DNA of 7,694 nucleotides from Candidatus Altimarinota bacterium (GCA_027053135.1 JALUEA010000110.1:1-7694); one strand, 5' to 3'. Numbered from the stretch's first letter, positions 1-7,684 are shown. A program made the numbers and translations. Notes: a model not told the origin generated them from the sequence alone.

Positions 1-1610
1 GAGTAGAACATATATTACAATTTCCTCATATTATTGAAACAAAAGAAATAAATGAAATTGATACACCACAAAAACTCCAAACCAAACTTATTCAAATAAT
101 TGGTGATATCTCTAATAATACGGGAATTATTCAACAATATGGTCCGACAGAAGGATTTATAACACTGTTATTTCTGCGAATTTCTCGTATTCTCGAAGCA
201 AAAAAAATTGCGGAAACCTTTGCACGCAACAACCATATTACACCAGAAACAATACAAAATATTCTCGATAATGCCATTACTATCTCAACAGAAGTGTTTC
301 TTAAAAGTTTTCGAACACTCACAAAACCACTTTATACGACACATAATATATCTGAAGTTTCAAAAATACATCTCGATAATATAAAAGTTCTTTCTGCTAT
401 ACGAAAATTTTTTCAAATACTTGCAAAACATGCAGATATACAAGACATACCACAAACAAAAGAATATTTACTCCACTCATTACCAAATATCATAAAAAAT
501 ATTCTTCCAGAAGAGTTATCAAAAAATACAGATGTAACCTATTATGATGAGAAAGGAAACAAACACAATGCGACTATAACGAGTATTTCAACCCACATAC
601 CAATAGAAAATCCTAGCTACCATATTGCCCTTTCTTATGAAGAAAACGGGATACAAAAAATAAAAATTCTTACATCAAAAGACAATAAACCAGAAATAAT
701 AGCACTCCACACATCTCTGACGAACTCAATACCAGTACAAAAAAATGAACAAACGGAAACACATGAAACAAAAAATACACACCACAACACACATATATTG
801 AAATATATCCAAACCCTCTCTCAGACCAACAAAAATCCCCCTCATCTTCAAAAATCAGAAGAAGAAATAAATACAATGAGTTATAATGAAAAAAAAGAAT
901 ACATTACGCAATTCTTTTTAGAACATAATCTTATAGATACTTCATCAAAAGCATTTACAGAATTTGTACACAATACTCTTGCGAATGGAATATCTATTGA
1001 ACCCGTTACACATATCCTTGAAAAACAATTTTATCCCTTTATAAATCACCTTGATATAGAACAACAACTCCACTTTTCCGCACAATTTCATGCTCTAATA
1101 GGATCAATAATTCCGAAATGGACCGATTCCATCATACACGGGAAACACCTCTTTCATGCTATTATTTTCCCGTATATAAAAAAAAGATATAATCTCGATA
1201 TAGAATTTTCAGAAATTAAAGGAAACAATATGACAGAACACTATATCCATTTTTTTGCCCTCGCTCTCAAACAAATCCCAGATAAATCAATACAAAAAAA
1301 ATTACAAACAGAACTTTCACACCTCTTCTATCAAGTAAAATCTATGAGTACCGATACTCCACATTATTCCCTCACACATACAGATCCAAAAGTACTTCAT
1401 AAAACATTACAGACACTTCTTGCATCTCATTCTTCAGAAGAAATACAGTCAATTCTCAATTCTCCAATACACCAAACAGATATAGAAAGTAAAATACTCA
1501 CAGCACAAATAGAAGAACGGATAAGAGGCAATATTTTTTCCAATACAAAATCACTTCAAATTATCAATACTGTAAAAAATAATGAACAACCATTTTATGA
1601 TACACTCTAA
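1..1610 (+). CDS. Unrecognised His-rich protein upstream of VirD4-like ATPase (5' partial)
   Basis: I do not recognise this protein. The frame is open from position 3 without a stop, giving at least 535 residues. The GTG at 294 is therefore an internal valine, and the true start lies left of the window. No membrane segment or signal peptide is visible. In visible-residue numbering, about 1-175 looks mainly helical. About 178-235 (bases 534-707) alternates charged and aliphatic residues like a small beta domain and begins VTYYDEKGNKHNATI. About 236-287 is a low-complexity Thr/Asn/His/Gln/Lys linker, and the rest looks helical. Histidine is about 6% (33 residues), glycine about 2%, and cysteine is absent. 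The stop is TAA, and the VirD4-like gene follows after 22 bp, so the two are probably co-transcribed. A role as an accessory or substrate-adaptor protein of the secretion apparatus is inferred from position only. The coding strand is richer in C than G, unlike its neighbours. Confidence 0.85.
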   Translation, partial: VEHILQFPHIIETKEINEIDTPQKLQTKLIQIIGDISNNTGIIQQYGPTEGFITLLFLRISRILEAKKIAETFARNNHITPETIQNILDNAITISTEVFLKSFRTLTKPLYTTHNISEVSKIHLDNIKVLSAIRKFFQILAKHADIQDIPQTKEYLLHSLPNIIKNILPEELSKNTDVTYYDEKGNKHNATITSISTHIPIENPSYHIALSYEENGIQKIKILTSKDNKPEIIALHTSLTNSIPVQKNEQTETHETKNTHHNTHILKYIQTLSQTNKNPPHLQKSEEEINTMSYNEKKEYITQFFLEHNLIDTSSKAFTEFVHNTLANGISIEPVTHILEKQFYPFINHLDIEQQLHFSAQFHALIGSIIPKWTDSIIHGKHLFHAIIFPYIKKRYNLDIEFSEIKGNNMTEHYIHFFALALKQIPDKSIQKKLQTELSHLFYQVKSMSTDTPHYSLTHTDPKVLHKTLQTLLASHSSEEIQSILNSPIHQTDIESKILTAQIEERIRGNIFSNTKSLQIINTVKNNEQPFYDTL

Positions 1611-1632
1611 TACAATATAACCATCTTCTCTC

Positions 1633-4218
1633 GTGACCTCTATTTCTACTATAGATTTTTCGCAAAATATTATTACACTCTTTGGATATACCTTTACTCC
1701 GTTCCATTTTCTTTTACTTCTACTCAGTATTGGTATTTTTCTTTATATACTTTTTACTGCTAGTATTGCACTCTTTGCACTCTACTACAATTACAAAAGA
1801 GCTGAACACTTACAATATATTCAAGTAAAAATACCACGCCAAGACGCCAAAGAAGAAAAAGAAGAATTAGGAGAAGAATATGGACAAGATAAAACATTCA
1901 TAAAACTCACCACAGCAATGACACAGTTAATAGATGGGTTTTCGTCACTAAAATCAGGAAGTTTTCTTGCAAAACATTGTATAGGACAAGATTATATCTC
2001 ATTAGAATATATTGTAGAAAACGGAATGATTAAATATGTTCTTGCTATTCCGAAACAATTTTATCAATCAGCATCAAAACAAATTACAGCACTCTACCCA
2101 AAATCTATTATAGAACCAATTCCAAAACCTGAAATTTCTAAAGGAAAAAAATATATTTCTGGAGGACACCTCTACTACAGTGCATCATATGTGTACCCAT
2201 TAAAAGCAATGGATAAAATGAATGCTGACCCTATGAATAATATTATTAACGCGCTTTCAAAAGGAAAAAGAGACGACAGTATAGGAATTCAAATTCTCAT
2301 TAAACCAGCAACAACACCATGGAGACAATATATACTTAAGAGTATTAAACAATTAAAAAAAGGAGAACAATTAGGATATTCTCTTTGGCGTGTACCATTT
2401 GCACCACTGTTATTCATAATAAAAATTATATTATTTCTTATAGACTATCAAACAAAGGAAAAAGAAGCTCCTGAAATCAGTTCAATGAAACAATCCGCCA
2501 TTACCGCTATGGAAGAAAAACTGCAATACAAAGGATTTAATACCGTAATTCGAGTCCTTACGACATCAAATGAAAGCCAAGAAACCGCTGATAATTATTG
2601 GCATGATATAGAAAATGCCATGACTCCATTTGCTGGAGTAGGAATCAATAGTATTACCTCTCCCACATATTACTCTCTCAAATTTATACAAAAACATTTT
2701 GAAGCACGATATTTTTCTCGACCATGGTTTGTATGGATATGGCGTTATATTACAAGTGATGTTCATGAATGGGAACAAATACTGTCTTCAAGTGAATTAA
2801 GTACTTTATACCATTTCCCAAATATTAAGTTTAATACTTCTCCACAACTCGATTGGCAAAACTTTAAAATAACTCCTCCTCCAAATAATTTACCAAAAAC
2901 AGGATTATTACTCGGGATAAGTGAATATCAAGGAACCGTTAAAGAAGTCCGTATTAAACCAAATGATAGAATGCGTCATTTTTATATTATCGGGAAATCT
3001 GGAACAGGGAAATCAACCCTTTTAACACAAATGATAAACCAAGATGTGAAAAATGGACATGGTCTTTGTTTAATTGATCCACATGGAGATTTAGTGGAAG
3101 GAATTCTTCCTTTTATTCCACCAGAACGAGCAGATGATATTGTACTCTTTGATCCAGGAGACCTCGAAAACCCTATGGGATTAAATATTTTAGACGCTCA
3201 AACAGAAGACGAAAAAGAATTTATGGCAAATGAAGCAATGGCAATTTTTATCAAACTGTTTGGAGAAGAAGTCTTTAGTGCACGACTTCAAAATTATTTT
3301 ATCAATGCTGTTCATACCTTAATGTCGGACGACGACGATCCCGCAACAATACTCGATATACTCCGTATTTTTACTGATGATACGTATAGAAAAAATAAAA
3401 TAAAAAAAGTAACCAAACCATCAGTGTTAGCATTCTGGAATGGAGAATACGAAAAATCTGCCGATCGAGAAAAAAAAGAAATTATCCCATATCTTGCATC
3501 AAAATTTACTCCATTTGTTACGAATACACAAATTCGAAACATTATAGGACAAGGACGAAGTGGATTTGATTTTTCAGGAGTAATGAATACAAAAAAAATC
3601 TTATTAGTAAATCTTTCAAAAGGAAAATTAGGAGATTTAAATGCAAAATTACTTGGTATGATTATTGTTTCGAAAATTCAAATGGCCGCAATGGCACGAA
3701 CTAGTATTCCAGAAAAAGACAGAAAAGATTTCTTTTTATATGTTGATGAGTTTCAAAACTTTGTAACAGAAAGCTTCGCTTCTATTTTATCAGAAGCACG
3801 AAAGTATCGACTTGGACTTATTGTTGCACATCAATATATTTCTCAAATTACCAAAATGCAAACTGGAGGAAAAGGAACACAAGAAGACCATACTATAAAA
3901 GATGCAGTATTTGGAAATGTAGGATCTATGATGAATTTTAAAATTGGAGCACAAGACGCAGAAGTAATGGTAAAAGAATTTAAACCAGTATTTTCAGAAA
4001 CAGATTTAATTAATATTCCAAACTACCATGCATTCATTAAACTTAATATTGATAATACCACATCAAGAGGGTTTGTTATGAAAACATTATATGATGACAC
4101 ACCTCCAAACCATGAAATTGCAGAAGCATACAGACAACTTTCTCGATTAAAATATTGTAAACATAGAGCAATTGTAGAAAAAGAAATTAAGAAAAAATTA
4201 TTAGGGAACAATGATTAG
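1633..4218 (+). CDS. VirD4/TraM-like type IV secretion coupling ATPase
   Basis: This is a membrane-anchored hexameric-type ATPase, expected to bind DNA or protein substrates and feed them into a type IV secretion/conjugation-like channel. A long hydrophobic segment at residues 24-52 anchors it, and a second hydrophobic stretch lies at 254-270. Residues 60-440 form a long N-terminal region typical, as I recall, of patescibacterial members (KLQYKGFNTVIRVLT near 296-310, TLYHFPN 391-397). The ATPase core follows: Walker A GKSGTGKS 454-461, the LIDPHGDLVEG motif 480-490, Walker B FLYVDEF 701-707 with Asp705 and Glu706, then LSEARKYRLGL 719-729 and HQYISQ 733-738. The motor looks intact. The start is GTG: an in-frame TAA lies at 1618-1620 and no ATG occurs before the anchor. 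No Shine-Dalgarno sequence precedes it. VirB4-type ATPases share the fold, but the single anchor, long N-terminal region and DPHGDL motif favour the coupling-protein branch. Confidence 0.88.
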   Translation: MTSISTIDFSQNIITLFGYTFTPFHFLLLLLSIGIFLYILFTASIALFALYYNYKRAEHLQYIQVKIPRQDAKEEKEELGEEYGQDKTFIKLTTAMTQLIDGFSSLKSGSFLAKHCIGQDYISLEYIVENGMIKYVLAIPKQFYQSASKQITALYPKSIIEPIPKPEISKGKKYISGGHLYYSASYVYPLKAMDKMNADPMNNIINALSKGKRDDSIGIQILIKPATTPWRQYILKSIKQLKKGEQLGYSLWRVPFAPLLFIIKIILFLIDYQTKEKEAPEISSMKQSAITAMEEKLQYKGFNTVIRVLTTSNESQETADNYWHDIENAMTPFAGVGINSITSPTYYSLKFIQKHFEARYFSRPWFVWIWRYITSDVHEWEQILSSSELSTLYHFPNIKFNTSPQLDWQNFKITPPPNNLPKTGLLLGISEYQGTVKEVRIKPNDRMRHFYIIGKSGTGKSTLLTQMINQDVKNGHGLCLIDPHGDLVEGILPFIPPERADDIVLFDPGDLENPMGLNILDAQTEDEKEFMANEAMAIFIKLFGEEVFSARLQNYFINAVHTLMSDDDDPATILDILRIFTDDTYRKNKIKKVTKPSVLAFWNGEYEKSADREKKEIIPYLASKFTPFVTNTQIRNIIGQGRSGFDFSGVMNTKKILLVNLSKGKLGDLNAKLLGMIIVSKIQMAAMARTSIPEKDRKDFFLYVDEFQNFVTESFASILSEARKYRLGLIVAHQYISQITKMQTGGKGTQEDHTIKDAVFGNVGSMMNFKIGAQDAEVMVKEFKPVFSETDLINIPNYHAFIKLNIDNTTSRGFVMKTLYDDTPPNHEIAEAYRQLSRLKYCKHRAIVEKEIKKKLLGNND

Positions 4219-4225
4219 AGAAATA

Positions 4226-4234
4226 TGATATACT
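4226..4234 (+). promoter_or_regulatory. Candidate extended -10 promoter for murB
   Basis: TGATATACT matches the bacterial extended -10 pattern TGn-TATAAT with one mismatch in the hexamer (TATACT, 4229-4234). It lies just after the stop of the VirD4-like gene and would start transcription near 4241, giving a leader of about 38 bases before the murB ATG. No good -35 box is present 17 bp upstream, which an extended -10 does not strictly need. AT-rich DNA produces such matches by chance, so this is a candidate only. Confidence 0.35.
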
Positions 4235-4256
4235 TTCACTATAACTATTCACTATA
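4235..4256 (+). repeat. 9-bp direct repeat TTCACTATA in the murB leader
   Basis: TTCACTATA occurs at 4235-4243 and again at 4248-4256, a period of 13 bp. The second copy runs into the palindrome ACTATAGT (4251-4258), followed by GTACAAATGTAC (4258-4269). It sits at or just after the predicted transcription start of murB, where a repressor site could lie. The period is not close to a full helical turn, and the repeat may simply be a local tandem duplication. Confidence 0.4.
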
Positions 4257-4278
4257 GTACAAATGTACAATTCTTAAT

Positions 4279-5178
4279 ATGAATATTGAATACAATAAAC
4301 CATTAGCCCCATACACAACATTCCGAATTGGAGGAAATGCTGATGTTTTTGTAACAATAGAAACAAAAAACGATTTACGCAATCCTCTTTTTCTAAAAAT
4401 ACTCAAAAATTCAAAACATATTTTTATTTTAGGAGGAGGGTCAAATACCGTTTTTGCAGATTCTGGATTTAGAGGAACAGTGATTTATATGAAAAACCGA
4501 TCCATTACTCTCCTCGACGAAAATGAACATACATGTCATATACAATGTGAATCTGGTGCACAAATCATGCCAATTTTTCTCTTTGCCAAAAAACATTCAG
4601 CAGATTTTTCTCCATTTGCAACTATCCCTGGTACGATTGGTGGAGCGGTAGCTGGAAATGCAGGTGTTCCAAAAATGGAAATTTCTGATATTTTTAAAGA
4701 AGCCGAACTATTTGATATAAAAAAGCAACAATTTATTACGGTTGATACACACTTTTTTAATTTTATATACAGACATAGCGATTTACATAACACCGAAAAG
4801 AAAAATAAATATATTATTTGGAGTGTTACACTTCAATTACAAAAAAGAGATATTTCTGAAATAGAAACAGAAACAAAACAATATTTAACAATGCGAAAAC
4901 ACAAACAACCGTTTGGAAAAACCGCTGGTTCATTTTTTAAAAATCCAAAAGAAGGTGCTGCAGGAATGTTTTTAGAAAAAGCAGGCTTTAAAAATTATAA
5001 ACATGGAGGAGCATTTTTCTCTGAAAAACATGCAAATTTTCTTATGAATGATGGAACGGCTACACAAAAAGATATTTTAGCATTACAACACATTGCCCAA
5101 ACAAAAATATTTGAACAATTCGGAGTAACACTCGAACGAGAAGTACGAGTAATTGATGAATATGGTAAAATAGTATAA
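4279..5178 (+). CDS. murB: UDP-N-acetylenolpyruvoylglucosamine reductase (MurB, type II)
   Basis: MurB is the cytoplasmic FAD enzyme that reduces UDP-GlcNAc-enolpyruvate to UDP-MurNAc with NADPH, the second committed step of peptidoglycan synthesis. The FAD-binding domain shows YTTFRIGGNADVF (12-24), GGGSN (52-56) and IPGTIGGAVAGNAG (116-129). The catalytic residues of the family are present: Arg165 in YRHS, the proton-donor Ser218 in GKTAGSFFKNP (213-223), and Glu288 in LEREVRVID (285-293). The type II signature SEKHANFLMN (248-257) and the length of 299 residues indicate the short form, without the extra insertion of E. coli-type MurB. The usual YRxSxFK motif reads YRHSDLH, a mild divergence. 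The ATG start fits the family N-terminus, and no Shine-Dalgarno sequence precedes it. It lies 60 bp after the VirD4-like gene with its own promoter candidate, and ends 13 bp from a convergent gene. Confidence 0.96.
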   Translation: MNIEYNKPLAPYTTFRIGGNADVFVTIETKNDLRNPLFLKILKNSKHIFILGGGSNTVFADSGFRGTVIYMKNRSITLLDENEHTCHIQCESGAQIMPIFLFAKKHSADFSPFATIPGTIGGAVAGNAGVPKMEISDIFKEAELFDIKKQQFITVDTHFFNFIYRHSDLHNTEKKNKYIIWSVTLQLQKRDISEIETETKQYLTMRKHKQPFGKTAGSFFKNPKEGAAGMFLEKAGFKNYKHGGAFFSEKHANFLMNDGTATQKDILALQHIAQTKIFEQFGVTLEREVRVIDEYGKIV

Positions 5179-5191
5179 TACTTCTCTATTT

Positions 5192-6235
5192 TTACGAATA
5201 TAATCGTCCAAAAATATCTGTAAAATTTGTTGGTTTTAACCCACTTTGTAAATTTTGAATAAATTCATTTTTCGTTAAATTATCAACCATTCTATACGAA
5301 TTATTTCCAGATAAAGCACGCCCTAAATAAGATGACAAAATATTAACCATATCAATATTTACAAGATCTGCTATAGATAACCCTCTATACACATCTTTTT
5401 TTATATTAAAATCTCCTGTTCGTCGAAGAACTTCATATATTGCAATTTCTACTTTAATTCCTTCCATAATCAATCGTGATATTAATTTTGAATAATCAAA
5501 ATATCGTGATCCGCGTATAAAAGAAGGATCTACAAAATATAATTCCTTTCGTAAACTATCAATAATAACATTTTCTGGTTTTGCATCTCCAAATGCAATT
5601 TCCGTATCTCCATCTGAATCATTCCCAATTGCAGCAATTTTTTTCTCGTATAATTCAATTGTCTTAAGTATAAAAGAATGTAATTTCTGAAACCTTTTCT
5701 CTACCTCTGGAGGTAATTCTAAATTTTTTATATCTGTCGTATTTGCATTTAAAAATACATTTGAAGCAGATGAATTTTTCTTCACAAATCTATGCCTATA
5801 GTTATCTATAGGATGTTTTGTATGACCTGGATTTCTTTTTGTAATACTATCATCAATTCGTGACATTCGAACCCTCATATTATCAATTTCTTCTACAATT
5901 GAAGATATAATTCTTGGCGTTTCCAACTGCCCAAGAGGAGTTTTCATGTATTCACTAAAAACCATTCCATTCGTTCCACTGGTATACAACAATTCTTTAT
6001 TCTTCTCGAATATGGTCGTAATAGGGCCTGGTATCTGATGCCGAAACATAGCATGAAACTTTTCATACTCTTCTTTCCCTTTATCAGCTTTCCTATAAAA
6101 AATTCTATCAGTATTTTTTTCTTTTACTTTTTCTACACCACCACCAATACTTTGAGCATCTCCAACTTTTTCCATCTCAAACCCTGTATCGTCAATTGAA
6201 TCTACTTCAAATGGCTCATTCATTTGTATTCTCAT
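5192..6235 (-). CDS. Divergent APH/choline-kinase-like phosphotransferase
   Basis: This is probably an ATP-dependent small-molecule kinase of the aminoglycoside phosphotransferase (APH)/choline kinase fold. Residues 216-222 read GDAKPEN, matching the GDxxxxN catalytic loop with Asp217 as the likely base and Asn222 as a metal ligand. VDPS at 235-238 supplies the second metal-binding aspartate (Asp236), followed by RYFDYSKLISRL (244-255), which resembles the segment after that site in APH proteins. In the N-lobe, a glycine-rich GGG (31-33) and a strand ending in Lys49 (or Lys52) with a following Glu-rich helix could bind ATP. FSEYM (93-97) resembles the hinge. The usual His of the HGD motif is Phe215. 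The first 35 residues are acidic and poorly conserved-looking. There is no signal peptide or membrane segment. The substrate is unknown, and resistance should not be assumed. The ATG at 6235 lies 11 bp after the stop of the phosphatase gene, so the genes are probably co-transcribed. No Shine-Dalgarno sequence is visible. Confidence 0.72.
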   Translation of the reverse strand: MRIQMNEPFEVDSIDDTGFEMEKVGDAQSIGGGVEKVKEKNTDRIFYRKADKGKEEYEKFHAMFRHQIPGPITTIFEKNKELLYTSGTNGMVFSEYMKTPLGQLETPRIISSIVEEIDNMRVRMSRIDDSITKRNPGHTKHPIDNYRHRFVKKNSSASNVFLNANTTDIKNLELPPEVEKRFQKLHSFILKTIELYEKKIAAIGNDSDGDTEIAFGDAKPENVIIDSLRKELYFVDPSFIRGSRYFDYSKLISRLIMEGIKVEIAIYEVLRRTGDFNIKKDVYRGLSIADLVNIDMVNILSSYLGRALSGNNSYRMVDNLTKNEFIQNLQSGLKPTNFTDIFGRLYS

Positions 6236-6246
6236 ATGTGTTTGTA

Positions 6247-6855
6247 TTAAAAAATTTGTATTATTCGTTCATTAAATGGATCATTATAAATCACTATCTC
6301 ATTATTTTTTTGTCGATTCTCTACTGCTTTCTGTTCACTCATCTCTCCTATTCCTAAAACAACAGGTATCATTCTATTGGTACTTTCATGTCCCACAAAT
6401 AAAATATCTCTTCCATTCTGTTTTGCATTCTCAAAAATATCTTTTATACGAGACTTCAAAAGTCTCTTCTGTACATCTTTATACGACTCACCCTCTGGAT
6501 ATGGTGTTGTATACTTATTCTGTTTCCGTTCTATAAAAAAATTATCTGATTGGATATCCCTTTTCAATAACCCTTCAAATTTTCCAAAATTCATTTCTAT
6601 TAACTCTGGGATTACATACACATCATCATTTGAAACCTGAAGATATGAATTTATAACTTCAAATGATTCTCTTGCTCTTATTAAAGGACTTACCAATACA
6701 ATAGGATTGTGTATCGTTTGTTGTAAAAATATTCCTAAGCGTTCCATTTGTTTTTTCCCTTCAGGTGATAATGGTATATCATTTGTTTGACCTTGAATTC
6801 TTCCTTCTTTATTCCATAATGTCATTCCATGACGCGCAATATAAACAGATTTCAT
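6247..6855 (-). CDS. Histidine phosphatase family protein (phosphoglycerate mutase-like)
   Basis: This is a cytoplasmic phosphatase or mutase that works through a phosphohistidine. Counting from the chosen ATG at 6855, the hallmark is ARHGMTLWN (7-15) with Arg8 and the nucleophile His9. GRIQGQTNDIPLS (18-30) follows, then SPLIRARES (56-64) with Arg60, ELIEMNFGKFEGL (84-96) with the probable proton-donor Glu87, and FVGHES (153-158) with the second His156. All core catalytic residues are present. The 202-residue length fits cofactor-dependent phosphatases such as CobC/GpmB/PhoE-type proteins better than the roughly 250-residue glycolytic GpmA. The frame extends upstream to an ATG at 6864 and a TTG at 6885; the latter overlaps the preceding gene. 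The 6855 start gives the normal family N-terminus MKSVYIARHG and has a weak GAG four bases upstream. The substrate cannot be named. It lies between the dehydrogenase and kinase genes of the same probable transcript. Confidence 0.92.
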   Translation of the reverse strand: MKSVYIARHGMTLWNKEGRIQGQTNDIPLSPEGKKQMERLGIFLQQTIHNPIVLVSPLIRARESFEVINSYLQVSNDDVYVIPELIEMNFGKFEGLLKRDIQSDNFFIERKQNKYTTPYPEGESYKDVQKRLLKSRIKDIFENAKQNGRDILFVGHESTNRMIPVVLGIGEMSEQKAVENRQKNNEIVIYNDPFNERIIQIF

Positions 6856-6871
6856 TCTTCTCATATAAAAA

Positions 6872-7684
6872 TTATAATAATGCAATATATTTCTCTAACA
6901 TACTATTTTTTATAAGAGACGATTCTAATGATTGATACGCCACATGCGGTGTATAATATTTCCCATAATGCTCTATAATCTCTTTCTCTACAAAATTATC
7001 ACTTATAATATCAACCAAAGGAAGATTCCTCTCTCGAACAAATTGTATCACTTTAAATGCTGGAAATACACGATCTTGAGAAATATTACAAATAACTAAC
7101 TCTTTTTGACGCCTTTGCAATAATGAAATTGGAATAGTAAAATCTTTCGAATCAACAGCGATTACTAAAGCATCTACAGACACCACTAAATCTTCTAATG
7201 AATAAAAAGGAATCGAAATATCTTTTTTTGTTCGTGAAAAATATCCAATTTCACAATCAAACCCCATAAGAAATTTCACAACCCTCTTCCCAATATTACC
7301 CATTCCAACAATTCCTACTTTTTTTCCACTTAATTCTTTTCTTTTTTCTGAAGATCGTGAAAACAGTTTCATAAGTGTAAAAATAACATATTCTGCAACA
7401 GCATTCGTAGAATATCCTTTTACTGTTTTAAGAATAATAGATCTCTTTATAAAATGCTCCACTTCAGGAAGATTTGATGTTGCCGTTCCCCAATTAACAA
7501 ATAATCGAAGATTCGGAAACAGTGCAAAATATTCTTCACGAAATACTTCATTATTATTCCAAACAATCATAGTAACACTCATATCTTTTTCAAGAGTATC
7601 ACAAGAAACAATATTATATTTCTTAATAAGATCTGAAGAAATATTACACTTATAATTTATAATTTTATTTTTTATATCAAGCAT
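6872..7684 (-). CDS. D-isomer-specific 2-hydroxyacid dehydrogenase-like protein (short, divergent)
   Basis: This is probably an NAD(P)-dependent oxidoreductase interconverting a 2-hydroxy acid and a 2-keto acid. Its layout follows the family: a split catalytic domain, with FPNLRLFVNWGTATSN (56-71) where others have LK-I---G-G-DN, then STNAVAEYVIFTLMKL (92-107). The Rossmann motif GIVGMGNIG (124-132) is present, with the GxGxxG glycines at 127, 129 and 132. TPHVA (245-249) carries the catalytic His247. At 270 residues it is shorter than the usual 310-330, mostly in the C-terminal part. The catalytic Arg, normally in an N-x-[SA]-R-G motif, appears as NISQDR (200-205): Gln203 holds the usual place and Arg205 lies two residues later. 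Glu233 or Glu235 may replace the catalytic acid. Activity may be altered or lost. The ATG lies 10 bp from the window edge, and the frame stays open beyond it, so an upstream start cannot be excluded. The phosphatase gene follows after 16 bp. Confidence 0.83.
   Translation of the reverse strand: MLDIKNKIINYKCNISSDLIKKYNIVSCDTLEKDMSVTMIVWNNNEVFREEYFALFPNLRLFVNWGTATSNLPEVEHFIKRSIILKTVKGYSTNAVAEYVIFTLMKLFSRSSEKRKELSGKKVGIVGMGNIGKRVVKFLMGFDCEIGYFSRTKKDISIPFYSLEDLVVSVDALVIAVDSKDFTIPISLLQRRQKELVICNISQDRVFPAFKVIQFVRERNLPLVDIISDNFVEKEIIEHYGKYYTPHVAYQSLESSLIKNSMLEKYIALL

Noticed and set aside
294..1610. GTG at 294 as the start of the first gene
   Set aside because: The same frame is open without a stop from position 3, and the upstream codons read as a plausible continuing protein, so 294 is an internal valine codon.
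5167..5192. Possible terminator hairpin between the convergent genes (AAAATAG at 5167-5173, CTATTTT at 5186-5192)
   Set aside because: The stem is 7 bp with only one G-C pair, and the loop is 12 bases. It overlaps the end of murB and would be very weak. It could act in both directions but cannot be told from chance.
5192..6235. Antibiotic-resistance aminoglycoside kinase
   Set aside because: Only the fold-level motifs match. The conserved His of the loop is changed, and the neighbours point to metabolism, so resistance is not supported.
6276..6640. Short + strand frames opposite the phosphatase gene
   Set aside because: They lie antisense to a gene with clear catalytic motifs, overlap each other and have no recognisable domain.
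6855..6885. TTG at 6885 as the phosphatase start
   Set aside because: It overlaps the end of the dehydrogenase gene and adds residues before the normal family N-terminus. ATG at 6855 or 6864 fits better.
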